This document shows, piece by piece, positions 26,001 to 35,756 of a DNA stretch of 64,000 bases. The notes beneath the pieces were generated by a model. It saw nothing but the letters and a program-made list of their open reading frames with translations. It had not been told where the DNA came from and searched no databases. The DNA lies in contig NZ_CP127162.1 in assembly GCF_030263935.1 (NCBI RefSeq), positions 1,187,501 to 1,251,500 of the forward strand, in the 5' to 3' direction. Numbering within the stretch: the first letter of the stretch is position 1; the number at the start of each line of letters is the position of its first letter. The stretch is from Paenibacillus polygoni. GTDB taxonomy: Bacteria > Bacillota > Bacilli > Paenibacillales > Paenibacillaceae. Both the position numbers and the translations under genes were made by a program.

Positions 26001-26852
26001 TTATAGCCTAGGTATCACAAGATCTGTTCCGTAAACAGCCACCCATTGATTCATGAAATTCCATCGGCCTTCTTTGTAAGTAAGGACATTTTGAACATAT
26101 CCGAACCGATCTGCATTATATTGCCCCATAATTCCTTGGAAGATAAGAAGTTCGTAGACTCCATTCTGATCAAAATCCACAGGATATACCCCGCTTACGG
26201 GTAAGACGTCGCCTTGCAGTGGTTGCTTCAGCTTGCCATTCTCGTTATAAATATCCGATAAGTAGTCACTTCCGCGGGAGGAGATATCAATAAGATACGA
26301 TTGCCGGTTATTTAAGCTCGTTACCCGCATCCGGTAATAATCAAGATACTCTACGGTGTATTTCTGTTCTTCGTTGTATTGATTGGTATCAAAAAGAGTA
26401 CGGAGCACCGCCTCTTGATAAGTATAGAGGAAGTTATTCGTCATTGCTCCTGAACCTCCGGATTGAATGGAGATAAATAGATCCGGTATTCCATCCCCTG
26501 TAAAATCTCCGGCAAAGAGAGTAGGGCTGTAACCGGACTTTTCCGGGAGAGGAAAAGAAGCTTCTGCGCCTGTACTGCCATTTCGAATAAGAAGAGTAAT
26601 ATCCGTTACATATTCGCTGTCAGGTGCGCTTTTATTCCAGGCAAGTCTGGCTGTATCTACAGTACCATCCCCGGTAAAGTCGCCTGTAACGATCGGAGAT
26701 TCATGTTCAAATGGAGCACGCTTGTTACGAAAGTTTTGAAGAACGTAGGTATAGGTGGCATACGGAGAAAATATAGTCTGACTGCGGGGTTGAAGACTTG
26801 CGCGATAGCAATGTGTGGGTGCGTAGAAGTATGGATTAGGATGTATCATCAT
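26001..26852 (-). CDS. FG-GAP/VCBS-like repeat protein
   Basis: 283 residues with GGAGGACTCTCT upstream. Two clear FG-GAP-like repeats carry calcium-loop motifs (GDFTGDGTVDTARLAW and GDFTGDGIPDLFISI), and a third degenerate one reads DFDQNGVYELLIF. No signal peptide is evident; the N terminus is rich in Pro, His and Tyr (NPYFYAPTHC). This architecture resembles spore-coat or surface-associated proteins of Paenibacillus, but no function can be assigned. Confidence 0.7.
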   Translation of the reverse strand: MMIHPNPYFYAPTHCYRASLQPRSQTIFSPYATYTYVLQNFRNKRAPFEHESPIVTGDFTGDGTVDTARLAWNKSAPDSEYVTDITLLIRNGSTGAEASFPLPEKSGYSPTLFAGDFTGDGIPDLFISIQSGGSGAMTNNFLYTYQEAVLRTLFDTNQYNEEQKYTVEYLDYYRMRVTSLNNRQSYLIDISSRGSDYLSDIYNENGKLKQPLQGDVLPVSGVYPVDFDQNGVYELLIFQGIMGQYNADRFGYVQNVLTYKEGRWNFMNQWVAVYGTDLVIPRL

Positions 26853-27022
26853 ATAGAGAGTCCTCCATCTTTTTTACAACAGCGTATGTTCGATCTTCAT
26901 GATGGGTGAATGCCCAGATGAATACTAAAGATTTATTTCAAATCATATTTTTTCATTACCTCAACATAAAATTTTTCGAACTGTTCGGTTTGATCTTCTG
27001 AAGATAAGGATTGTCTTTCGGA

Positions 27023-27598
27023 TTATTCTGCTATTCGTTTTACTTGATTCTCTTTGTAATGAAGACTGAACTTGCCTAGATTTTTATTAATGATGCCATA
27101 ATCTCCAAAGGTGTTTTTCATTAAGAAAAGGACACTTTGATCCCCTTTTTGAATTTCTACGTAACCGTTACTAGTAAACTTCGTTGTACCCGTTACACCA
27201 ACCGGTTCAATGATTATTATCGTTTCTTGATTTTTAGAAAAATCATCAGGTTTTTTAATAATTTTATTGATTTTCATCTCCGTCAAAGTATAAAAGTCTT
27301 GCATTGCTCCATCATTATATTTTGTGATGACATGTTTTCTCGCTTCAAAATTCTCTGTTGGTGTTCCAATAATAATTAAATCAGCATATTGCTCTAGAAT
27401 CTGAACCGTTTCATATCTCATTGAATTTGTGCTAACGGAATACGTATCTGTGTAGGAAGGTTCCTCTACCACTAAGGGAGGGACTGCAGTAAGTGAGTTA
27501 TCTTTAGAATTCATATTAAAAAGGAACCATATCAGTAAAGCTCCAATTAGGAGCGATACAAAAATAAAATGAGCGCCTATTCTTCGATTAGGCTGCAT
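27023..27598 (-). CDS. Membrane-anchored hypothetical protein, 191 aa
   Basis: An N-terminal anchor (HFIFVSLLIGALLIWFLF) is followed by an extracytoplasmic domain of about 160 residues with no motif I recognise. AAGGAGAT lies 8 bases before the ATG. The pattern 'QYADLIIIGTP' and a GDQSVLFL segment suggest a compact beta-rich domain of a kind often seen in lone Firmicute surface proteins. No operon partner; AT-rich compared with the genes left of the IS. Confidence 0.6.
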   Translation of the reverse strand: MQPNRRIGAHFIFVSLLIGALLIWFLFNMNSKDNSLTAVPPLVVEEPSYTDTYSVSTNSMRYETVQILEQYADLIIIGTPTENFEARKHVITKYNDGAMQDFYTLTEMKINKIIKKPDDFSKNQETIIIIEPVGVTGTTKFTSNGYVEIQKGDQSVLFLMKNTFGDYGIINKNLGKFSLHYKENQVKRIAE

Positions 27599-27859
27599 GG
27601 ATAGATCTCCTTTTCTATAAGAAATCGTTTCTCAATCTGTTTGCTGAGATAGAATGATAAGATTCATAATATTCATGTGCTATTCTTCTTGAATCATATT
27701 TTGGTAGTTTGAACACAAACATCAGCAGTATTATTGGTTAAAAATATCGAGATATGGATCGGTATTACTCTTAAATGTTTTATTTGTATTATTTGGTTAT
27801 TTATATTGTAGCACAGTAGCATAATTACCCCGTCATGTTACTCGAACTCAAGTTGTTGA

Positions 27860-27995
27860 GGGACAAGAACATATTCCCATTAAAGTCGCTATTTTAGCGG
27901 CTTTTTTGTTTTATCGGTACAAGTTCGTGTCCCAAGCCAAGGACAAGAACTTGTACCGATTGCCAGAATGGACAAGTACATGGTCCTATTACCGA
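27860..27995. repeat. Cluster of palindromic GGACAAGAAC(T/A)TGTACCGAT repeats
   Basis: A near-perfect inverted repeat has arms at 27913-27926 (ATCGGTACAAGTTC) and 27947-27960 (GAACTTGTACCGAT), extended inward by TGTCC/GGACA. Partial copies occur on both sides: GGGACAAGAACAT at about 27860 and GGACAAGTACATGGTCC...ACCGATTAG at 27970-27997. The layout suits paired binding sites of a tyrosine recombinase or another dimeric DNA-binding protein. Confidence 0.7.
27885..27908 (+). terminator. Hairpin with T run, shared with the recombinase locus at 61036
   Basis: GTCGCTA-TTT-TAGCGGC followed by TTTTTTG. Almost the same hairpin and T run occurs at 61036-61059 beside a tyrosine recombinase fragment. 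Confidence 0.7.
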
Positions 27996-28089
27996 TTAGA
28001 TGGATATCTAAACATCGAGCGCATACACTCAAAACCTTATGAAGTACCATAGTACATGATAATGTTCATATTGTTATGAAACAACCGGA

Positions 28090-29640
28090 CACGATGAGAG
28101 GCTAGGTATCAAAACAGTCTTGTGGGGCGGAATCTAAAGGAAGCCGGAGGCAAACCCTTGGTACGACGAACAGCATTAATATATAAGGCATCGTGGGACG
28201 TACGAGCTTGCTTACCAAAGCAATGTCCAATACTGCCCGAATCCCATGATGTAGATGTGGCAGATAGATGAGGGGAAGGTAATCGTTCTTACCCGGGGAG
28301 ATCTCACAAGACGTGGAGTAGGAAAAAAATACCGAATGACGGAGTAAAGCTTGCTGTGAGAAGTCGGCATAGGCCATAGTACCGGGAGTTTTTTTCTCGG
28401 AAAGGGCTGAATAATTGTAAGTCTTGAATACCTACTCGAAGGAGAATTAGTATGATGAAAGCAGAATACTGATAGAGCTGCCTACAAAGGGATAGTGTGG
28501 AACACGAAGAATGCAGGAGCGCGGAGCATCGATACTCGGAAAAGCAGAGAAAGAGACGGTGCAATGGACTTGCTAGAAAGGATACTAAACAGGGGAAACC
28601 TGGACAAAGCCTACAAGCGAGTCAATAGCAAACATGGAGCGCCAGGGAATGACGGAATGACCGTCGAGCGGCACTTCCGTGGCTGCAAGAAAATAGAGAC
28701 GAACTCCTACAAAGTATCCAGGCTGGGAGATACAAACCGATCCCAGTACGGCGAAAAAAATCCCCAAAACGGATTGGAGTGGCGTGCGAAAGCTCTGTAT
28801 TCCTACGGTGGTGGATCGCATTATCCAGCAAGCCATTGCTCAGCAGCTGAAACCGATGTTCGAACCGCTCTTTTCGAACGGAAGTTATGGTTACCGTCCG
28901 GGACGGAGCACCCAGCAGGCAATTAGGAGGGTGAAAAGCTATGTGGAGCAAGGAAATGGCTAATCTGTAAAAATTGACCTCTCAAAATACTTCGATACGC
29001 TGAACCACGAGCTATTAATGAACCTCCTACACAAACAGGTCACGGATAAAGATGTAACGGACCTGATTAAGAAATACTTTAAAAAAAGTAGGGTCATGGA
29101 AAACGGATTACGACGCGACACGGAAGAAGGATCCCCACAGGGAGGCCCACTGTCGCCACTTCTAGCAATTTGAACGAATTTGATCAGGAGATGGAAAGTC
29201 GAGGAGCTAATGTCATTCGCTATGGGGATGACATCGTGGTGCTAGCGTGAAGCAAACGAGCAGCGGTCCGAATACTGAGACGAGCCAAAGGTACCTAGAG
29301 AACAAACTGAAACTCACAATTAATGCGCAGAAAAGTAAGGTCGTCAGCGTACTAGCCCAGAAGCACTTTAAATTCCTTGGCTATGCTCTAGGGAAGAACG
29401 GGAGCGGAGTCTATATCCGCACCTATAGGCAATCTCTAGCAAAGGCGAAGAAGAAACTGAAAGAGCTAACAAGCCAAAGCCTAGGAAGGAACGCTAGGCA
29501 GGTTATCGAGAACGTAAAGGCTACATACGCGGATGGATCGGATACTTTTACGTAGCCGATATGAAGCGAATCCTGCAAAGCTGGAATCAGCAAGCGCAGT
29601 CTATGCATTAATGCACTCTATAAAAACAGAATTTTAAAAA
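28090..29640 (+). mobile_element. Decayed group II intron (5' RNA domains plus broken reverse transcriptase)
   Basis: The region before the reverse transcriptase is intron-like (structured, including AAGTCGGCATAGGCCATAGTACCGG, a pattern recalled from Firmicute group II introns). The reverse transcriptase reading is broken. No domain V hairpin was recognised after it, so the 3' end appears lost. Both boundaries are approximate. Confidence 0.6.
28564..29611 (+). pseudogene. Group II intron reverse transcriptase/maturase, frameshifted
   Basis: Pieces in changing frames follow the LtrA order: MDLLERILNRGNLDKA with GAPGNDGMTVE; IPTVVDRIIQQAIAQ and NGSYGYRPGRSTQQAIRR; DLSKYFDTLNHE; EEGSPQGGPLSPLL; the catalytic VIRYGDDIVVLA; NAQKSKVV and FKFLGYALG; and the maturase end YVADMKRILQSWN. 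At least one in-frame TAA (after VEQGNG) and several shifts break it, and the C-terminal endonuclease part is missing. It cannot make a full protein. Confidence 0.88.
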
Positions 29641-29753
29641 GGAATAAGAAGGAAAATGTCGAAATTGGTTCTATAGACTTATGGATCTTGTGAAATTAGT
29701 TCTATTTTATCGTATCAAATTTTTGGCCATATATTAATGGGGAGGAACTCATC

Positions 29754-31769
29754 TTGGAAATATCAAAATTAAATTTAAAGAATTTTAGAAGTTTTGGTAA
29801 CGATGGAAAGACTATATATTTGAACAAACTGTCTGGTTTTGTAGGGGAGAATTCCTCGGGTAAGACTGCACTAATACATGGGTTAGTTAAGCTTTTTGGA
29901 GTATCTTCAAATGATCGAACGCTGGAAAAATCAGATTTCCATGTTCCAAAGCAATCAACAGTTGAATCTATAAAGGAGCTTGGATTATCTATTGAAGCCC
30001 GAATTGATTTTCCTGAATTGGCTGATAGTTCTGCGGAGGAACAAAGCAGAACTAGTATTCCGCCATTCTTTAATCAACTTGTAGTACGTTCGACTGCTGA
30101 AGCTCCTTATTTACGTGTAAGATTAGTAGGAACATGGACTGCTGATAATACTCCAGAAGGTGAAATTGAACAAAAGTTGTTCTTTATAACTGTAGCAGAA
30201 GGAATCTCAGAGACTGATGAGGATCTTGTCCCGGTTACACCGCATCAGCGTTCTGCAATACAAGTCTTATACATACCTGCAGTAAGGGAGCCCTCAACAC
30301 AATTACGTAATGCCTCTGGAACAATACTGTGGAGGATTTTAAATAATATTTCTTGGCCTGATGATATTGACGAAACTATAAAGACTAAAATGGAGCCTGT
30401 AAACGAACTATTCAATGGAATTAATGGGGTTTCTCAGATTAGAAGTGTTATTAGTGATGAGTGGAAGAAGTATCACAAGGACACTCGATATCAAGATGCT
30501 AAATTACAGTTTAGCAGCTCAACACTAGCTTCAATTTTAAAAAAAATTGAGGTGTCGTTTTCTCCCACCCATGACTTAGGTGAATATACTGTCGATAAAC
30601 TAGGTGATGGTCTAAGGTCATTGTTCTACTTATCTCTGGTGTCATCACTACTTGAAGCAGAAGTCAAAATTACAGGGAAATCGAATGCTTCTTTAACTCT
30701 CCTTGCTGTAGAAGAGCCAGAGAATCATATATCACCACATTTATTAGGCAGAGTAATGGATAATTTAAAGAATATTTCAAAGAAGAGTAACGCACAGGTT
30801 GTATTGACATCACATAGTGCTTCAATTATCAAACGTGTAGATCCAGAGAATTTAGCTCATTTGAGAATTGACCCAAATAATTATACAACAATTGTGAAGA
30901 AAGTTATTCTACCTGATAAGACATCAGAAGCATACACGTATATTAAAGAAGCTGTCAGAGCATACCCTGAAATCTATTTTTCGAGGTTAGTCATTTTGGG
31001 CGAAGGTGATTCTGAAGAAATTGTTATTCCGAGGGTGTTGGAAGTTAACAATATTTATGCCGATGATTATGGCATATCGATTGTTCCCTTAGGTGGCAGA
31101 CATGTTAATCATTTGTGGAAGCTTCTTAATGAGTTGAATATTCCGCATATTACGCTGTTGGACTTGGACCGTGAACGTGGCGGAGGCGGCTGGAGCCGTA
31201 TTAAATATGCAATCAAGCAGTTATTATTTAATGGGCGAAATCGAGATGAATTATTAAAGGTATGGTATGACAATGGGCAGAGAGAAGTAATTCTAACTGA
31301 TGATGATCTTGAGAAATTTGATGATTATTCTATGAATCCTGACTGGTTGAGATATATGACCGATCTTTGGGTAGCCAGACTAGCAGAAGATAAATACAAT
31401 GTGTTCTTCTCATCACCTATGGATTTAGACTTTCTTATGTTGGAGACGTTTCCGAGAGCATACAAAGAAACAGTACCGAGAGGTCCGAGCATCCCAGATA
31501 AAAGTAAGAATCCAGAGGAGTATGCTAAGAAGATTAACGGGGGAATTGTGTCCACCTTAAAAAACGAAAGTGCAACAGGTTATACCTATACGCCAGAACA
31601 ACATGAACTAATGGTTTGGTACAATACTCTATTTCTCGGCAGAAGTAAACCAAGTACCCATATAGAGGCTCTAATAAAAATAACTGATGAAAACTTGCTA
31701 ACAGATATGCCGGAGGTTTTCAAAAATATTGTGCAGCGAGCGAAAGAAATCCTTGAAAGGAATGCATGA
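29754..31769 (+). CDS. gajA: OLD-family ATP-dependent endonuclease (Gabija GajA-type)
   Basis: 671 residues from a TTG with GGGGAGG 8 bases upstream. The ABC-type ATPase half has Walker A GENSSGKT at residues 31-38, Walker B LLAVEEPENH near 315 and the switch histidine in VVLTSHSASI. The TOPRIM nuclease half has the glutamate motif LVILGEGDSEE near 411 and LLDLDRE near 467. A UvrD-type helicase follows directly, the arrangement of Gabija anti-phage systems, where GajA nicks or degrades DNA when nucleotides fall. It is longer than the first described GajA (about 580), with the extra length near the C terminus. A class 2 OLD/helicase pair outside Gabija is the alternative. Confidence 0.82.
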   Translation: MEISKLNLKNFRSFGNDGKTIYLNKLSGFVGENSSGKTALIHGLVKLFGVSSNDRTLEKSDFHVPKQSTVESIKELGLSIEARIDFPELADSSAEEQSRTSIPPFFNQLVVRSTAEAPYLRVRLVGTWTADNTPEGEIEQKLFFITVAEGISETDEDLVPVTPHQRSAIQVLYIPAVREPSTQLRNASGTILWRILNNISWPDDIDETIKTKMEPVNELFNGINGVSQIRSVISDEWKKYHKDTRYQDAKLQFSSSTLASILKKIEVSFSPTHDLGEYTVDKLGDGLRSLFYLSLVSSLLEAEVKITGKSNASLTLLAVEEPENHISPHLLGRVMDNLKNISKKSNAQVVLTSHSASIIKRVDPENLAHLRIDPNNYTTIVKKVILPDKTSEAYTYIKEAVRAYPEIYFSRLVILGEGDSEEIVIPRVLEVNNIYADDYGISIVPLGGRHVNHLWKLLNELNIPHITLLDLDRERGGGGWSRIKYAIKQLLFNGRNRDELLKVWYDNGQREVILTDDDLEKFDDYSMNPDWLRYMTDLWVARLAEDKYNVFFSSPMDLDFLMLETFPRAYKETVPRGPSIPDKSKNPEEYAKKINGGIVSTLKNESATGYTYTPEQHELMVWYNTLFLGRSKPSTHIEALIKITDENLLTDMPEVFKNIVQRAKEILERNA

Positions 31770-31773
31770 AAAT

Positions 31774-33696
31774 ATGTCATATATTAAACCTGAAGACTGG
31801 ATTCCGGCAGATGGGTTTACATTAGAACCTGCCGCAGAAATCGCCGTAAGAAATGAGATGAATAATCTTATTTTAGCAGGTCCTGGTGCAGGTAAAACGG
31901 AATTACTTGCACAACGTGCTTGTTTTCTTTTGCAAACTAATCTATGTCCTTCGCCTCAAAAAATATTAGCGATCAGCTTTAAAACGGACGCTGCAGAAAA
32001 CCTAAAGAAAAGGGTTGAACTAAGGTGTGGTAAGGAACTAGCAGCGCGTTTTGAATCGAGAACGTTTGATTCATTTGCAAAACAGTTGCTAGATCGTTTT
32101 AGATTGGGCATACCAGAATCGTATCGACCGGAAAAGGAATACAGTTTGGTATTCACTCCTAGAGAAATACGCGATATTGCAACTGGCTATATTAAGGAGC
32201 GACATCCTAACCGACCTAATTGGCAATACGAAATTAATTTTAATATCTTGTATAAACGTTTGTCTGAAGAGAATTTACCTATATTTGAAGACGGACAAGA
32301 CATCTATTCTTGGGTTTTAGTAAGACTCTGGGACATTTTAGTACATGGGACGGGGAAGCTACAAAGCACATTGACGTTTCCTATGATTTCCAAACTTGCT
32401 GATTATTTATTACAAGTTAACCCTTTGATTAAAAGGGCACTTCAACTAACATATAGTCATGTTTTTCTAGATGAGTTCCAAGATACGACCTATCTGCAAT
32501 ACGAGTTGGTAAAGACAATTTTTCAAGGAACTTCCACTATATTGACAAGCGTAGGAGACGATAAACAACGAATCATGGGGTGGGCTGGAGCGCTACCAGA
32601 TTCTTTTGAACAGTTTAAGCGTGATTTTAATGCAGGGCAAATCGAGTTAACGCAGAATCATAGGTCTGCCCCGAGACTCATTGAGATTCAAAATGTCTTA
32701 GCCAAAATAATAAATCAAAATGCAACAGATGCCAGAGTCTCTAATCAGCATAGTGATCAAAAAGGATTGTGCCAGGTTTGGAATTTTCATACTTATTTAG
32801 ATGAAGCAACTTTTGTTGCTACAAGTATAGCAAGCAGAATTCAGCAAGAGAATATATCTCCTCGCGATATTTGTATCCTTGTAAAACAACAAGAACAGAT
32901 TTATGGCAATGCTGTAATTAATGAGTTAGAGAGGCTAGGAATACACGCACGGATAGAAAAGGAATATCAGGATTTAATATCAGAAGAGTGTGTTCAGCTT
33001 ATCATTGATTTTATAAGATTAGCTACAGGAGAGAAGACTCATGATTCTTGGGTTAGAGTATCAGAAGTATTAATATTTGTGAATGGTTATGACTTGGAAC
33101 ATGATCATATTAAGATATTAAACATGGAATCTAACCTGAGTGATCACATTCAAAAATTAAAAATAGAGTTACAACAACTACCGAATGACGAGGACCTATG
33201 CAAACAAGGTATCAGCGAGATGGTAAAGGGAATCTTCAATTTTGTAGGACTAAAAAAAATATTTCGGTTACATCCAAAGTATGCAAGTGGCTCCTATTTT
33301 AAGCAAACAACAACGGAAGCGGTTAAAAAATTAACTATTGCATATTTGAAACATTTAGATTGGAATAGTAGTATTTCGGATTTCTTAGGTTTGTTTAGCA
33401 TACCTATCATGACAATTCATAAGAGTAAAGGGTTAGAGTATGATACGGTTATCTTTTTAGGATTGGAGGACGATGCGTTTTGGAGCTTTAACACTCAGAA
33501 GCTTGAGGATATGTGTGCATTTTTTGTTGCCTTATCGAGAGCGAAGAAACAATGCTTCTTTACCTTTAGTGCTTCGAGAGAAACATCGCGATTCGGTGAT
33601 GTTCAAATAAGGGCTCAGTCAAATAATAGCATTTCAACGCTATATCAGCTATTACAAAATGCTAACGTTGAGGTTCTAGACGTAAGTGTTGTTTAA
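31774..33696 (+). CDS. gajB: UvrD/PcrA-like helicase (Gabija GajB-type)
   Basis: About 640 residues; the ATG at 31774 is preferred (AAAGGA 12 bases upstream), with an in-frame ATG at 31762 as alternative. Superfamily 1A motifs are complete: AGPGAGKTE (35-43), VFLDEFQDT near 229, VGDDKQRIMGWAGA, LTQNHRSAP, and the C-terminal TIHKSKGLEYDTVI and VALSRAKKQ. It starts four bases after gajA ends, so the two are one unit. In Gabija, GajB senses DNA ends and hydrolyses nucleotides to release GajA. Longer than the usual ~500 residues. Confidence 0.82.
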   Translation: MSYIKPEDWIPADGFTLEPAAEIAVRNEMNNLILAGPGAGKTELLAQRACFLLQTNLCPSPQKILAISFKTDAAENLKKRVELRCGKELAARFESRTFDSFAKQLLDRFRLGIPESYRPEKEYSLVFTPREIRDIATGYIKERHPNRPNWQYEINFNILYKRLSEENLPIFEDGQDIYSWVLVRLWDILVHGTGKLQSTLTFPMISKLADYLLQVNPLIKRALQLTYSHVFLDEFQDTTYLQYELVKTIFQGTSTILTSVGDDKQRIMGWAGALPDSFEQFKRDFNAGQIELTQNHRSAPRLIEIQNVLAKIINQNATDARVSNQHSDQKGLCQVWNFHTYLDEATFVATSIASRIQQENISPRDICILVKQQEQIYGNAVINELERLGIHARIEKEYQDLISEECVQLIIDFIRLATGEKTHDSWVRVSEVLIFVNGYDLEHDHIKILNMESNLSDHIQKLKIELQQLPNDEDLCKQGISEMVKGIFNFVGLKKIFRLHPKYASGSYFKQTTTEAVKKLTIAYLKHLDWNSSISDFLGLFSIPIMTIHKSKGLEYDTVIFLGLEDDAFWSFNTQKLEDMCAFFVALSRAKKQCFFTFSASRETSRFGDVQIRAQSNNSISTLYQLLQNANVEVLDVSVV

Positions 33697-33731
33697 GCTT
33701 AATGTTGCATACAGGGGAGCGGGCGAAAGAT

Positions 33732-34478
33732 ATGAAAGTTCTAGGAATTGATCTTTCAGTTATTATCATTGCATTAATAACAGCATATATTGGATATCAA
33801 TTTAATCATACATCTAAAAAAAGAGAAGCATTCCTCAAAGAATTAACCAACAGCTACAATGAGGTCTATTCTCCAATGTTTGAACAGCTATTTTTAATTA
33901 TGGAAACAGAAGAGAAAACGAAGAAATTAGAGCTAATAGATTCTTTTATGGATGAGCACTCGAGTAAGGATTCCTAAATTCGATTTATCGCTTCGTCGTT
34001 CTTATTGGATTACTTTTATAAGTTAAGAGGTGTTTACAAAAAGTATAAGAATGAAAACAACAGGTCAATGAAAAAGAATTATTGGATGAAACAAAAGGGT
34101 TGTTTGTGATGATCGAAATGAATATTTGGGAAGCTCATGACATTATCTACGAAAATCATAAACAGTTTAAAAGTGATAGTTTAATAATCCTTTTCTAGTT
34201 TTTCTCGGAAGTATACTAAGAATTGTTTATCATCTATCAGTGTTTTTATTATGGATCAGTGCCGCTATTGCTTATTTTACAATTTCACATAAAATTAGTC
34301 CTCTTGAATGGGTTTCTGGATGGTGGAACCTTGCTACTGTAGTCTTAATTTTTTTTCTGCAGTCATGTTCTTTAGTATTATGTTGATGTTCAGAGAAATG
34401 ATCGTAAAGAAAGATAGAAGAGATAGTAACGTTGTGAAAAATTTGAAAGCGAAAATAAAAAAAATATTCCATAGATAA
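33732..34478 (+). pseudogene. Membrane protein gene broken by a stop and frame shifts
   Basis: The start has a GAAAGAT site and reads MKVLGIDLSVIIIALITAYIGYQ, then a charged region. An in-frame TAA at 33975 interrupts it; the same frame continues (IRFIASSFLLDYFYKLRG), then shifts to EKELLDETKGLFVMIEMN, then to two hydrophobic segments (FLVFLGSILRIVYHLSVFLLW and LATVVLIFFLQS), and ends with a basic tail at 34478. Intact, it would be a three-pass membrane protein of about 245 residues. It lies between the Gabija and Shedu genes on the same strand, so it may be a lost third component. Family not recognised. Confidence 0.65.
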
Positions 34479-34559
34479 ATTAGTTAGATTTATGCTTAAC
34501 CAAAGATAAAACTACAAACTTGAAGTGTATGATCTTACAAATAGGAGGTTATAGCACAC

Positions 34560-35756
34560 GTGGATGACTTAATAAAAAAGTTTTTGGATACTTTGAACTT
34601 TAACTATTGGAATCTGATTAGGCATACTGTAGAAAATAATAAAGAACTAAAAAAAACTGTTCCAACATTTCTGTTATCGCCGGAAAAATTAATCATTTAT
34701 GTTGGAAGCCAACACATTGCTATTGAATATATAGGAACCTATAACAGACCAATTTCTGATGAAAAGCAAGTTGAATGTGTGCTTTATGATTATTCAGAAG
34801 TAGATAATTTTTTAGAAGAAATAATAGGGGTAACATATGATAAGGGGACATTGACTATTCCGCTAAATGGGTGCGTAGATGATCTGTATATTGCAACTGT
34901 GGAAGCGACGGACTTATTAAGTGAAAACAATTGGAATTTCCTTGCTCAAGAAATGACATTTGTGCTTAACGTTTCTGGATTATTTTTAGGAGAAAACTTC
35001 ACTCGTTTACGTAATTGTTTTTTTTATGAAAAAAACAATGATGGATTAAAAGTTAGAAATATTAAATGGATGGATATATTCCCGATCGAAAGACATGATG
35101 TTGATCAAGATACAGAGGATATTACTGTAACCTTTCCAAATCTTCCATTGCTTGCAAAAGGAGATATTCAATATTCATTACCTGAGAAGCTAAACTTTCA
35201 GTATGACAAATTAATGACAATGAACAGATTTATTGAGCTGTATAATTCAGAAGGTACATCGGAAACAGATATTACGCGTTTTCTAGCTGAGCCAGAAAAT
35301 CAGTTTATTTTAAACATGGCTTTTTTCGGAAGTTCACTACATGCAGAAAAGGAATGCAAATGGATAGACAATGAGGAGAAACCCCCAATCCGACCAGATT
35401 TTTTTGTAATGGGAAGTGATGGTATGGCTGATATTCTTGAATTTAAACTCCCCACTATAAAAACTGAGACAGTGGTTGTAGGAAAAATAAATCGTGAGAC
35501 ATTCTCATCGGAAATTCATTCCTACATTGCTCAGACAAGAGTTTACCGAGAATACTTTGAAGATCCACGCAATCGAGATTTTGTCAAAAGTCACTATGGA
35601 TTAGAAGTTTACTATCCGAAAAGATATCTGGTTGTTGGACGAAGATGGATGTTTGCCCCCCCAGAATGGAGAGCTATTATAAACGAATACAAAGATTTAA
35701 CTATACGTACGTATGATGATATTGTAGATACTGTAATGGGTCACTTGATGTCTTAA
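34560..35756 (+). CDS. sduA: Shedu-type anti-phage nuclease (DUF4263)
   Basis: 398 residues from a GTG at 34560 with AGGAGG about 12 bases upstream. The C-terminal 130 residues carry the PD-(D/E)xK pattern of DUF4263: PDFF near residue 279, LEFKLP with Glu 294 and Lys 296, and AQTRVYREYF with Gln near 325, followed by YLVVGRR. This matches the nuclease domain of SduA, the single protein of the Shedu defence system. The N-terminal 250 residues are a variable sensing region not recognised here. It stands directly after the Gabija genes, as defence systems often cluster. Confidence 0.82.
   Translation: MDDLIKKFLDTLNFNYWNLIRHTVENNKELKKTVPTFLLSPEKLIIYVGSQHIAIEYIGTYNRPISDEKQVECVLYDYSEVDNFLEEIIGVTYDKGTLTIPLNGCVDDLYIATVEATDLLSENNWNFLAQEMTFVLNVSGLFLGENFTRLRNCFFYEKNNDGLKVRNIKWMDIFPIERHDVDQDTEDITVTFPNLPLLAKGDIQYSLPEKLNFQYDKLMTMNRFIELYNSEGTSETDITRFLAEPENQFILNMAFFGSSLHAEKECKWIDNEEKPPIRPDFFVMGSDGMADILEFKLPTIKTETVVVGKINRETFSSEIHSYIAQTRVYREYFEDPRNRDFVKSHYGLEVYYPKRYLVVGRRWMFAPPEWRAIINEYKDLTIRTYDDIVDTVMGHLMS

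Larger units (their letters stand above)
27599..28089. other. Gene-free stretch with palindromic repeats
   Basis: About 490 bases, AT-rich, no convincing gene. It holds a terminator-like hairpin (27885-27908) and several copies of a GGACAAGAAC-type motif (27860-28000) listed separately. Confidence 0.5.
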
